Origin: Pseudoduganella ginsengisoli
GTDB lineage: Bacteria > Pseudomonadota > Gammaproteobacteria > Burkholderiales > Burkholderiaceae_D
Assembly (NCBI RefSeq): GCF_009720865.1
Contig: NZ_WNLA01000006.1
Coordinates: 62,001-126,000 of the forward strand
Direction of reading: 5' to 3'
Length of the DNA: 64,000 bases
In this document: positions 33,135-41,030 of the stretch, piece by piece
How positions within the stretch are numbered: the first letter of the stretch is position 1
Layout: the number at the start of each line of letters is the position of its first letter
The notes under the pieces: generated by a model
Told to the model about the DNA's origin: nothing
Database searches by the model: none
The model's input: only the letters and a program-made list of their open reading frames with translations
Program-made: the position numbers and the translations under genes

Positions 33135-33332
33135 TGGCTGCCAGCGATATGCGCCCGAACGCGCATTGCCGCCGATAACCCCAAGCCTGCTGATGCGGGC
33201 TTGGGCCCCACCTATACGGGCGCCAACTCGCGGAGAACTCCTGCCTCCGTGTATCCGAACATAACCCATCTCCGCAACGATACGAGAAACCGCAAAAACG
33301 TGAGCTCGAATTGGTGAGTTTCACTAGACATA

Positions 33333-33351
33333 TTTGCCGATCGAATTGCCG
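33333..33351 (+). repeat. 19-base direct repeat, copy 1 (possible integrase arm site)
   Basis: TTTGCCGATCGAATTGCCG. A second copy with two changes lies 70 bases downstream. Each copy itself contains two TTGCCG-like units. Short direct repeats close to an ICE end are typical binding sites for the arm-type domain of a tyrosine integrase or for Xis; assignment is inferred. Confidence 0.5.
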
Positions 33352-33421
33352 TCCAGCGCCACTCATAAGCCAATGATTTTAATGAGATAAATTAAAAATA
33401 CGCGGGCAGACTGATGATTTT

Positions 33422-33440
33422 TTTGCCGATCAGATTGCCG
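33422..33440 (+). repeat. 19-base direct repeat, copy 2 (possible integrase arm site)
   Basis: TTTGCCGATCAGATTGCCG, matching the copy at 33333-33351 at 17 of 19 positions and in the same orientation, spaced 89 bases start to start. Confidence 0.5.
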
Positions 33441-33618
33441 GCAAAGTAGAAACCCTGCCCATGCTGCCAGGATCGATTGAACCCGGCGACTCGGCGGGCA
33501 ATGACTGTGAATTGAGCAGCCAAACCATCTTCTCTTGAGACGGCCAATTGTCCGGGAATGTCCCGGAAACGCCGGCTGGTTCCGACAATATTTAAGGCAC
33601 CGGTAAGGCACGGACCGG

Positions 33619-33648
33619 AAATAGAAAAGGCCGGATTTCTCCGGCCTT
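33619..33648 (-). terminator. rho-independent terminator of the tRNA-Pro gene
   Basis: On the minus strand AAGGCCGG and CCGGCCTT form an 8-bp stem with a six-base loop, followed by TTTTCTATTTCC. It lies 20 bases after the tRNA 3' end, the usual place for a tRNA terminator. Confidence 0.8.
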
Positions 33649-33668
33649 CGCTAAGTCTTTGATTCTAT

Positions 33669-33745
33669 TGGTCGGGGCGAGAAGATTCGAACTTCCGACC
33701 CCTTGCACCCCATGCAAGTACGCTACCAGGCTGCGCTACGCCCCG
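33669..33745 (-). tRNA. tRNA-Pro, anticodon GGG
   Basis: 77 bases with an encoded CCA at 33671-33669. The acceptor stem CGGGGCG (33745-33739) pairs with CGCCCCG. The anticodon arm CTTGC-ATGGGGT-GCAAG places GGG at positions 34-36, reading proline CCC codons. The T arm reads GAAGTTCGAATCTTC. The 3' end faces the ICE, and tRNA 3' ends are favoured integration targets, so this may be the ICE attachment gene. The promoter side belongs to the host chromosome. Confidence 0.95.
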
Positions 33746-34191
33746 ACGACTGGCGCATTATAGCAGGCGTCCCAAAAAATGTAATGGGAACGGCAAGATT
33801 GCTGCAAATTTTTCGCCTTGCCGCGGCATCGCATGGTGAGCCCAGAACGGCCATGGCGGCAGGACATCGGGGACCGGTTCCTCATAAATCGGCAGTTTAC
33901 TACCGGCTGCTATCGCCTACTCACCCGCACGATTCCCTACTATCGAATACTAAAATCCCAATCAGCGCCACCGTTATGCCGGCATGACGCGCAGAGCAGG
34001 TTAGCGCAGGAGAGCAGGAGGTAGCATGCGATAGTAAATTTTAGTAAAAACCGATTTTCCGGATATAGCCGCCCGCTGCCTGAACGCGCGCCCGAACGAG
34101 CACAGCACGCCTGCAAGCTGCGTACTTGCATGGAGTGCATGGCGTCACGCTTTCCCGCTATCCTTAAGACATTTCTACCGCCCCTACCGCG
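33746..34191. other. 446-base intergenic region between tRNA-Pro and the Sir2 gene
   Basis: It must hold the tRNA promoter (minus strand) and a promoter for the rightward Sir2-type gene. TACTAAAAT and ATTTTAGTA (near 33945-34050) form a distant 9-base inverted repeat in an AT-richer stretch. No convincing gene is seen. Confidence 0.4.
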
Positions 34192-35028
34192 ATGACCACC
34201 GCCACCATCGAACATGCTGCCGAACTGATCCGCGATGCTGACGCCCTCCTCGTCACCGCCGGCGCCGGCATGGGGGTTGATTCCGGGTTGCCCGACTTCC
34301 GCGGCAACCAAGGCTTCTGGAAAGCCTATCCGGCGCTGGGCAAGGCGCGGATGGAATTTTCCAGCGTCGCGTCGCCAAGCACTTTCCGCACCGACCCGGC
34401 GCTGGCCTGGGGCTTTTATGGCCACCGCCTGGCGCTGTACCGCGCCACGGTTCCTCACGCGGGATTTCAAATACTACGCAAATGGGGCAACCACATGGAC
34501 CATGGACTGGGCGTCTTCACCAGCAATGTCGATGGCCAATTCCACGCTGCCGGCTTCGACACGCAAGCCATCGCGGAATGCCATGGCTCCATCCACCACC
34601 TGCAATGCATGGAACCGTGCACCAGCGAGATCTGGACTGCCGATGCCTTCATGCCGCAAGTCGATGCCGATGCGTGCAGGCTGACGAACGAACCGCCCTG
34701 CTGCCCCCATTGCGGCGGACTGGCGCGGCCGAATATCTTGATGTTTGGCGACTGGGAATGGCTGGAAAAACGGTCGGAAGCCCAGCAGGGACGGCTGCTG
34801 CGCTGGCTGGCCAGTGCGCGCCGGCCTGTCGTGGTGGAACTGGGCGCGGGCACGGCGATTCCTTCCGTGCGCCATTTCGGCCAGCGCGTCTTGCATGACT
34901 GCGGCGGACGCATGGTGCGCGTCAACCCGCGCGAACCAAGTGTGGCAGATCCGCGCGACTGCGGCATTGCATTGGGTGCGCTGGCGGGTTTGCAGGCCAT
35001 CGATGCGCTGCTGCACCCGCCGCGCTGA
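34192..35028 (+). CDS. Sir2-family NAD-dependent protein deacetylase
   Basis: 278 aa. Sirtuin motifs are in order: TAGAGMGVDSGLPDFRG (NAD binding), VFTSNVDGQFHAAGF, the catalytic histidine in ECHGSIHHLQC, and a zinc site formed by cysteines around 142-146 and PCCPHCGG near 180. ELGAGTAIPSVRHF and VRVNPREP close the Rossmann fold. The enzyme removes acyl groups from lysines using NAD+. There is no added effector or sensor domain as in Sir2 antiphage proteins, so a housekeeping deacetylase is the better reading. It is the first chromosomal gene after the tRNA. Confidence 0.9.
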   Translation: MTTATIEHAAELIRDADALLVTAGAGMGVDSGLPDFRGNQGFWKAYPALGKARMEFSSVASPSTFRTDPALAWGFYGHRLALYRATVPHAGFQILRKWGNHMDHGLGVFTSNVDGQFHAAGFDTQAIAECHGSIHHLQCMEPCTSEIWTADAFMPQVDADACRLTNEPPCCPHCGGLARPNILMFGDWEWLEKRSEAQQGRLLRWLASARRPVVVELGAGTAIPSVRHFGQRVLHDCGGRMVRVNPREPSVADPRDCGIALGALAGLQAIDALLHPPR

Positions 35029-35742
35029 TCAAACGATCTTCACCAGCAGCGGCGTCAAGCCCGCGATTTCGCCAACCAGCGTCTGTCCGCGCTGCACCGC
35101 ACCCACGCCTTCCGGCGTACCGCTGAAAATCAAATCGCCCGGCTGCAATTCCCACAGCGTCGACAAATTCGCGATGGTTTCCGACAGCGACCAGATCAAG
35201 TGCGAAATGCTGCTGGACTGGCGCACCTGCCCATCCACCGACAACGCAATCGATGCCTGCTCGATGCCCGGCACGTCTTCCGCACGGTGCAACATGCCGA
35301 TCGGTGCGGAATAATCGAACGCCTTGCCCACTTCCCACGGGCGGCCCGCATCTTTCATCTGCCCCTGCAAATCACGGCGCGTCATGTCAAAGCCCACTGC
35401 ATAGCCAAAGATATGCTGGCGCGCTTCTTCCACCGGGATATCGCGCCCGCCCTTGCCGATCGCCACCACCAGCTCGCACTCGAAGTGGTAATTGCTGGTT
35501 TGCGGCGGGTATGGCAGCTCCGTCACGGCGCCCGGTTTCGATGGCACGATAGCGGCGTCATCACCCGGTTTGCAAAAGAAGAATGGCGGCTCGCGGTCCG
35601 GATCCGAGCCCATTTCACGCGCATGGCCCGCGTAATTGCGGCCGACGCAATACACGCGGCGCACGGGGAATTGCGCTTCGCTGCCAGCGACAGGCAAACC
35701 CACCACATGGCGCACCGGGAAGACATAACTGGAACTCATCAT
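35029..35742 (-). CDS. fumarylacetoacetate hydrolase family protein (fumarylpyruvate hydrolase-like)
   Basis: 237 aa. The FAH fold is shown by VYCVGRNYAGHAREMG, then PPFFFCKPGDDAAIVP. The metal-binding block is HFECELVVAIGKGGRDIP, with GYAVGFDMTRRDLQ carrying the third acidic ligand and LIFSGTPEGVGAVQRGQ near the end. The length (about 235 aa) suits fumarylpyruvate or acylpyruvate hydrolases of aromatic breakdown, but no pathway genes are adjacent, so the substrate is open. It converges on the Sir2 gene with no gap. Confidence 0.88.
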   Translation of the reverse strand: MMSSSYVFPVRHVVGLPVAGSEAQFPVRRVYCVGRNYAGHAREMGSDPDREPPFFFCKPGDDAAIVPSKPGAVTELPYPPQTSNYHFECELVVAIGKGGRDIPVEEARQHIFGYAVGFDMTRRDLQGQMKDAGRPWEVGKAFDYSAPIGMLHRAEDVPGIEQASIALSVDGQVRQSSSISHLIWSLSETIANLSTLWELQPGDLIFSGTPEGVGAVQRGQTLVGEIAGLTPLLVKIV

Positions 35743-35753
35743 TTCATCCTAAG

Positions 35754-36365
35754 TCAGGAAAACAGCATGGCCCGCAACGCATTGCGGACCGAAGCGACAA
35801 TCGCCGGACGGGCGGCGTCAGGGTTATGAATAGCGCGCACGTGCAAGCCATGGAACAGGGCAATCACGGCTTCCATCAAGCCGTCCACGGTGGCATCGCT
35901 GGCATCGAGCTGGCGCAGCTCGCGTGCGTTTTTCAGCACCGCGCGGAAATGCGTGCGCGAGCGCAGGTCGGCATCGCGCACGACGGCGGCAATGGCGGGA
36001 TTGCGCGACGCTTCGGCCCAGATTTCCAGGCGCAGTGCAATGCGGTCCGATTCCACGTGATCCGTTACACTGTTTTCCGTGTCATCGACCAGCCCCATTA
36101 ACGGGTCGGCGCGCTGTTCCAGGTCGCGCAGGATTGCCGTCACGCGCTCCACATTTTGTTCGACAAACGCAGCGATGATCGCATCCTTGCTGTCGAAATA
36201 GTTATAGATATGGCCGGCGCTCATGCCGGCAGCTTTCGAAATTTCAGACATGCTGGCGCCATGAAAACCACTGCGTTTAAAGCAGATGGCCGCCGCATCG
36301 AGCACCTGCTGGCGGCGCACCTGCGCCCGCTCAGCGTCGCTATGTCTTTTTTCGTTGTGACTCAT
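35754..36365 (-). CDS. TetR-family transcriptional regulator
   Basis: 203 aa from the ATG at 36365; longer in-frame starts overlap the divergent GNAT gene and are rejected. The N-terminal TetR helix-turn-helix reads RRQQVLDAAAICFKRSGFHGASMSEISKAAGMSAGHIYNYFDSKDAIIAAFVE. The C-terminal ligand domain is helical (LRLEIWAEASRNPAIAAVVRDADLRSRTHF). It is 11 bases upstream of the FAH-family gene on the same strand and may control it, or the divergent acetyltransferase. Confidence 0.92.
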   Translation of the reverse strand: MSHNEKRHSDAERAQVRRQQVLDAAAICFKRSGFHGASMSEISKAAGMSAGHIYNYFDSKDAIIAAFVEQNVERVTAILRDLEQRADPLMGLVDDTENSVTDHVESDRIALRLEIWAEASRNPAIAAVVRDADLRSRTHFRAVLKNARELRQLDASDATVDGLMEAVIALFHGLHVRAIHNPDAARPAIVASVRNALRAMLFS

Positions 36366-36490
36366 ACCTGAGTGCCCTTTCCTCCCCGCACTGTGGACAA
36401 GGCGGCACGATTTGTCAATTTTAGCCGGTTTTCCGCACGTTTTTGCGATACCATAAAAACAAGACAGTTTCATGCGAGGAGGCTGCCCAG

Positions 36491-36985
36491 ATGATCGCCA
36501 AGACCGCAAGCATCCAGACCATAGAGCTGCGCCAGGCCACCGCTGCCGACCAGCCTTTCCTGCACCGCTTATATACCAGCACCCGTCCGCCCTCCAGCCT
36601 GCGCGGCTGCGACACGGACGCCGAAGCGCTGCTGGTGCGTGCACAATTCCTTGCGCAGCAAACATATTGGCAGCGCCGCTATCCGGGCGCCGAGATCACG
36701 ATTATCGTCCGGCACGACCAGCCCATCGGCCGCCTGTATGTGCACTTCAGCGAACATGAAGTGCGCCTCGTCGATTTGAGCCTGCTGCCGGAATTCCGGG
36801 GCCAGGGGATCGGCAAAGGCTTGTTGCGCGGCTTGCAGGCGCATGGCGCACGGCTGGGACTGCCCGTGAGGCTGCAAGTCACACTGGGCAACCCGTGCCA
36901 GCGGCTGTGCCAGCGCTGTGATTTCCTGTTTATGGGGATCGATGGCGGGCACGCATCGCTGGAATGGAAACCGGCGTCAACGTAA
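36491..36985 (+). CDS. GNAT-family N-acetyltransferase
   Basis: 164 aa from the ATG at 36491 with GAGGAGG eight bases upstream. The GNAT acetyl-CoA site is clear: VRLVDLSLLPEFRGQGIGKGLLRGLQAHGARLGLPVRLQV, with R/QxxGxG as RGQGIG. The C-terminal block NPCQRLCQRCDFLFMGIDGGHASLEW is typical of a subgroup of small proteobacterial acetyltransferases. Substrate unknown. It is divergent from the TetR gene. Confidence 0.9.
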   Translation: MIAKTASIQTIELRQATAADQPFLHRLYTSTRPPSSLRGCDTDAEALLVRAQFLAQQTYWQRRYPGAEITIIVRHDQPIGRLYVHFSEHEVRLVDLSLLPEFRGQGIGKGLLRGLQAHGARLGLPVRLQVTLGNPCQRLCQRCDFLFMGIDGGHASLEWKPAST

Positions 36986-37013
36986 AAAAAACCCGCCCTG
37001 TGACGGGGCGGGT
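36984..37013 (-). terminator. rho-independent terminator for the lipoprotein gene
   Basis: On the minus strand ACCCGCCC and GGGCGGGT pair over 8 bp with a seven-base loop, followed by eight T residues. It lies 57 bases after the stop of the lipoprotein gene and touches the GNAT stop. The plus-strand side has no T-run, so it serves mainly the leftward gene. Confidence 0.85.
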
Positions 37014-37070
37014 GAAACCGTGGTCGGGACTGGCCACGGGTAAGGGAACGGACGTCCCCGCTGAAGAAAC

Positions 37071-37799
37071 TTATTTGACAGGTTCCGCATCCAGCACGAC
37101 CGACTGGAACGTCAGCTTCGACGCTGCCTCGAAGCCGGAGTCGATCCCCACCAGCAGCCACAGCTTGCCTTCCGCATCGGCCTTTACGGTCAGCGGTTCC
37201 TTGCTCTTCAGGGTCTTCGATTCCATCACGGGCTTGCCGCAATCCGTCACGCTGTTGCCGATGGTGCCCAGCATTTGCCCTGCCTTGCCGCCGCCGCCCT
37301 GGTTGCCGCGGTCGATATTCAACGCAGTGCGGCCATTGTTGACGACATTTTTCGGTTCAATATCCGATGCGGCGCCAAACACCCACACCGATTCGCCCGG
37401 CGAACCGCCCACGCCCATGCAGCCGGTCGGCACATCCGTGGCGAACTTCACGGTGAACATGACTTTGTAGCTGGCCGATGGCACGAACCCGCCAAACTGT
37501 TTTTTCACGTACAGGAACAAGTCATCGCTGCGGTTGGTGCCTGCCACGTAATAACCCTTGCCGCTCAGCGGCGCGCCCAGTGCGCGCTGTTCAAACACGA
37601 CGTTTTCCGGCGCGTCGGCAGCCGAATAGTCGCTGGAATCGCCCTTCCAGCCGTCGATGCCCTGGTTGAAGTCCGCCGTGACTTGCACGGCTTTCAGCAC
37701 GGGTCCGCCCTGGGGCGGCGTGGAAACGTTGTCGCCGCCACAGGCGGCCAGCGATGCGAGAAGGGAAACGGCTAAGGCGCTCTTGATCAGGTAAGTCAT
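37071..37799 (-). CDS. lipoprotein of unknown function
   Basis: 242 aa with a signal peptide and lipobox (LLASLAACGGD). The mature part is beta-rich, with FNQGIDGWKGDSSDYSAADAPENVVFEQRALG near the start, GYYVAGTNRSDDLFLYVKKQFGGFVPSASYKVMFTVKFATD in the middle, and KLWLLVGIDSGFEAASKLTFQSVVLDAEPVK at the end. This resembles a single carbohydrate-binding-like or jelly-roll domain. It is probably a monocistronic outer-membrane or periplasmic protein with its own terminator. Function unknown. Confidence 0.85.
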   Translation of the reverse strand: MTYLIKSALAVSLLASLAACGGDNVSTPPQGGPVLKAVQVTADFNQGIDGWKGDSSDYSAADAPENVVFEQRALGAPLSGKGYYVAGTNRSDDLFLYVKKQFGGFVPSASYKVMFTVKFATDVPTGCMGVGGSPGESVWVFGAASDIEPKNVVNNGRTALNIDRGNQGGGGKAGQMLGTIGNSVTDCGKPVMESKTLKSKEPLTVKADAEGKLWLLVGIDSGFEAASKLTFQSVVLDAEPVK

Positions 37800-38004
37800 G
37801 TTGGTTCAATCCCCAGTTGTCCGGAAAGCACATATTGTAAGAATCACAGGCCCCGTCAAACCGGTGGTTTTGTAACCACATATATGTAGGAAAGCGCTAC
37901 AAGTTCATGATATTTAAGTACATTTTTCTGAACATTTGTATCGGACATGGCGGTTTTTTGAGTTGCGGTATTATCGTAAAGACACAATTCCCAGCAAAAC
38001 AACC

Positions 38005-39486
38005 ATGGAACAGAACAGCGACACCGGGCGCTTTTTGTCATCCGGCGTGCCCGGACTGGATACGATTTTGTCAGGCGGTTTTACCCGTGACCGGCTCTAC
38101 CTCGTGGAAGGCGAGCCCGGCACCGGCAAGACCACGCTGGCCCTGCAATTTCTCACGGAAGGCGTGCGCCTGGGTGAATCCGTGCTGTACATCACGCTGG
38201 CGGAATCATCGGCGGAACTGGCGGCAGTGGCCCATTCCCATGGCTGGGACCTGAGCGGCATCCACGTGGAAGAAATCATCACAGACCAGAACGCACTCGA
38301 CCCCGACCAGCAATATTCGATTTTCCACCCGTCGGAAATTGAACTGGGTACGACGACACAGCGCATCCTGGCGGCCATTGAAAAATACCAGCCCACGCGT
38401 GCTGTGCTGGATTCGCTGTCCGAGCTGCAGTTGCTGGCGGAAAGCGCACTGCGTTACCGGCGCCAGGTGCTGGCACTGAAACAGTATCTGGTCAGCCGCA
38501 ACTGCACGACCATCTTCCTTGACGACCGCACTGCCCTCAACACGGATTTGCAAGTGCGCAGCGTGGCGCATGGTGTCATCACGTTGAGCGTGGCCGACCA
38601 GGCCTATGGCAATGAGCGGCGCCACTTGCGCATCGTGAAATACCGGGGCATTGCGTTCCGCGGCGGCGCCCATGATTACCGCATCGTCCACGGCGGCTTG
38701 CGCGTGTTCCCCCGCCTGGTGGCGTCGGACAGCCGCGTACGAAAAATCCGCCAGCAATTGTCGACCGGGTTGCCGGAGCTTGACGCCATGCTGGGCGGCG
38801 GCATTGAAGAAGGCACCAGTACGCTGGTGGCGGGACCGCCAGGTTCCGGCAAGTCCACCATGGCGGCGCAATGCATTTCCGCTGCCGCCAAACGGGGCGA
38901 ACGCTGCGCCATGTTCCTGTTTGAAGAGTCGCGCAACAATATGCTGAACCGCTGCGAAGGCATGCAGCTGGGCTTGAACAATGCCATCGCAGAAGGCTTG
39001 CTGACCGTACAGCAAGTCGATCCCGCAGAACTGACGCCGGGCCAGTTCACGCAAGCCGTCGTCGATGCGGCGGACCAGGGCGCGCGCGTCATTGTTATCG
39101 ACAGCCTGAACGGCTACATGAACGCCGTGCCGGATGAGCGCTTCATGGCCACCTACCTGCACGAATTGCTGACCTACCTGGGCCAGCGCGGCGTCGTCAC
39201 CATCGTGGTGGGTATCCAGCCCGGCCTTATTGGCACCAATATGTCGTCATCCGCCGATGCCAGCTACATTGCCGACAACGTCGTCATGCTGCGCTACTTT
39301 GAATCGGCAGGCGAAGTATTGCAGGCGATTTCCATCTTCAAGAAACGGGGCAGCAGCCATGAGCGCAAGCTGCGGCGGTTCTGTATCACGGCGCAGGGCC
39401 CCCGTGTGGGCACTGTACTGAGCGGCTTCCACGGCATCCTGACAGGCGTGCCGACGCAGGTGGCCGGCAACAACCCGGGCAACTGA
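38005..39486 (+). CDS. kaiC: KaiC-like double-domain ATPase
   Basis: 493 aa from the ATG at 38005. Two RecA-like domains: Walker A GEPGTGKTTL near residue 36 and GPPGSGKSTM near residue 278. The second domain has FLFEESRNN with both catalytic glutamates. The first reads YITLAESS where KaiC usually has FEE, so one glutamate is missing. The region equivalent to the cyanobacterial phosphosites reads DASYIADNV, keeping serine but replacing threonine with tyrosine. No kaiA or kaiB is present. It is followed, six bases on, by a hybrid histidine kinase, a common non-clock KaiC arrangement, probably in stress signalling. Confidence 0.9.
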   Translation: MEQNSDTGRFLSSGVPGLDTILSGGFTRDRLYLVEGEPGTGKTTLALQFLTEGVRLGESVLYITLAESSAELAAVAHSHGWDLSGIHVEEIITDQNALDPDQQYSIFHPSEIELGTTTQRILAAIEKYQPTRAVLDSLSELQLLAESALRYRRQVLALKQYLVSRNCTTIFLDDRTALNTDLQVRSVAHGVITLSVADQAYGNERRHLRIVKYRGIAFRGGAHDYRIVHGGLRVFPRLVASDSRVRKIRQQLSTGLPELDAMLGGGIEEGTSTLVAGPPGSGKSTMAAQCISAAAKRGERCAMFLFEESRNNMLNRCEGMQLGLNNAIAEGLLTVQQVDPAELTPGQFTQAVVDAADQGARVIVIDSLNGYMNAVPDERFMATYLHELLTYLGQRGVVTIVVGIQPGLIGTNMSSSADASYIADNVVMLRYFESAGEVLQAISIFKKRGSSHERKLRRFCITAQGPRVGTVLSGFHGILTGVPTQVAGNNPGN

Positions 39487-39492
39487 ACGGCC

Positions 39493-41028
39493 ATGGAAAA
39501 GCGCATCCTGATCTATGCGCCCGGCGGCCAGAATGCCGCGCTGACGGAAAAAGTGCTGGCCACGGCGCACATCGAGTCCGCCATCTGCCGTACCGTGGCA
39601 GACTTGCGCGAGCAGTTGCAGCTGGGAGTCGGCGCCGTCGTCACCGTGGAAGAAGCGCTGTCGGCCAGCGGCTTTCGCGTGCTCAGCGATTATGTGCAAA
39701 ACCAGCCCCACTGGTCGGACTTGCCCATCTTGCTGCTGGCGCAAAAAGGGGGGGATTCGCTGCTGGTGCGGCGCGCTGTCGCCAACCTGGGCAACCTGAC
39801 CTTGATGGAACGGCCGGTCCGCACCGTGACCCTGATCACGGCCGTGCATGCACTGCTGCGAGGCCGCGACAAGCAATACCAGATGCGTGAAGCCAGCCAG
39901 CGCAAGGATGAATTCCTCGCCAGCCTGGGGCACGAATTGCGCAACCCGCTGGCCCCGATCCGCACGTCGGCCACGTTGCTGACGCATTTATTCCCCCAGT
40001 CGGAACCAGCCGCCCGCATCAAGGAAGTGGTGGAGCGGCAGGTCGTGCACCTGACACGGCTGGTCGATGATTTGCTGGACGTGGCGCGCATCACCAGCGG
40101 TAAAATCCAGCTGCAGCGGCGCCCGTTCAAATTCAGTGAAATCATGCGCCACGTGATAGAACTGTGCATGCAGTCCGCCATCGCCAAGCGCATCCACCTG
40201 GACCAGGACTTGCCGACGGAACCCATCGTGCTGGACGTTGATTATTCACGCGTGGTGCAAATTTATTCCAACATCCTGTCGAACGCCATCAAGTTCACCC
40301 CGCAAGGCGGACGTGTCGGTGTGCGGGCATGGAAGGAGGAAGCCGCCGGGGCCAGGCCCGCGCAAATCTGCGTGGCGATCCGCGATACAGGCATCGGCCT
40401 GGATCCGGATGCGATTCCGAAAATCTTCAACCTGTTTGAACAGAGCCGCACCGTCAGCGGGCAAATTTCCAGTGGGCTGGGCATTGGCCTGTCGCTGGCG
40501 CGGCAGTTCGCGCAAATGCATGGCGGCACGGTGGAAGCATCCAGCCCGGGCGTGGGCCAGGGCAGTGAATTTGTCATCCGGCTGCCGCTGCCGGAGCAGC
40601 CGTCCGTGCTGGCGCCAACGTCCGCGCCGCAGCGCATCGATGCTGCCGGGCCCCGGCCCCGGGTACTGGTGGTGGACGATAACCGCGATGCGGCGGAATC
40701 GCTGGCGGCGCTGTTTGAGATGGAAAATTACCAGGTGGAGATGGCGTATGACGGGTATGCCGCCGTGGCGGCGGTCAACCGCCGGTCGCCGGATCTGGTC
40801 ATCATGGACCTGGGCATGCCGGGCATGGATGGCTATGAAGCAGCGCGCCTGATACGGCAGCATCCGGGTGCGGAGCGGATGGTGATGGTGGCGCTGACGG
40901 GATGGGGGCAGAACGAGGCGCGGCGGCGCACGCTGGATGCGGGCTTCGACTGCCATTTGACGAAGCCCGTGGATTTCAATGAATTGCTGCGCCTGGCCGC
41001 CGAACGGATGGCCAACACAACTGCATAG
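39493..41028 (+). CDS. hybrid histidine kinase with N-terminal pseudo-receiver
   Basis: 511 aa. The N-terminal 120 residues look like a receiver fold lacking the phosphoacceptor aspartate (GAVVTVEEAL). The H box is EFLASLGHELRNPLAPI near residue 146, and the ATPase domain shows SNILSNAIKFTPQGG, RDTGIGLDPDAIPKIF and GLGIGLSLAR. The C-terminal receiver carries its aspartate in VIMDLGMPGMDG near residue 437 and the lysine in HLTKPVDF. No membrane segment is seen, so it is cytosolic. It forms a two-gene operon with kaiC, which probably feeds its N-terminal domain; the output is unknown. Confidence 0.92.
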   Translation: MEKRILIYAPGGQNAALTEKVLATAHIESAICRTVADLREQLQLGVGAVVTVEEALSASGFRVLSDYVQNQPHWSDLPILLLAQKGGDSLLVRRAVANLGNLTLMERPVRTVTLITAVHALLRGRDKQYQMREASQRKDEFLASLGHELRNPLAPIRTSATLLTHLFPQSEPAARIKEVVERQVVHLTRLVDDLLDVARITSGKIQLQRRPFKFSEIMRHVIELCMQSAIAKRIHLDQDLPTEPIVLDVDYSRVVQIYSNILSNAIKFTPQGGRVGVRAWKEEAAGARPAQICVAIRDTGIGLDPDAIPKIFNLFEQSRTVSGQISSGLGIGLSLARQFAQMHGGTVEASSPGVGQGSEFVIRLPLPEQPSVLAPTSAPQRIDAAGPRPRVLVVDDNRDAAESLAALFEMENYQVEMAYDGYAAVAAVNRRSPDLVIMDLGMPGMDGYEAARLIRQHPGAERMVMVALTGWGQNEARRRTLDAGFDCHLTKPVDFNELLRLAAERMANTTA

Positions 41029-41030
41029 CG

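Larger units (their letters stand above)
33135..33618. other. 484-base non-coding segment at the presumed ICE end
   Basis: It lies between the AlpA gene and the tRNA terminator. It contains two 19-base direct repeats (33333-33351 and 33422-33440) in AT-richer sequence, described separately. No coding frame looks real. It is the expected location of an attachment site. Confidence 0.5.

Noticed and set aside
33940..34470. Minus-strand 176-aa frame across the Sir2 start
   Set aside because: It overlaps the N-terminal NAD-binding motif of the Sir2 gene and has no recognisable features.
34192..35028. Sir2 gene considered as an antiphage Sir2-type defence gene
   Set aside because: It has the full deacetylase motif set including a zinc site, has no partner or sensor domain, and lies on the chromosomal side of the tRNA.
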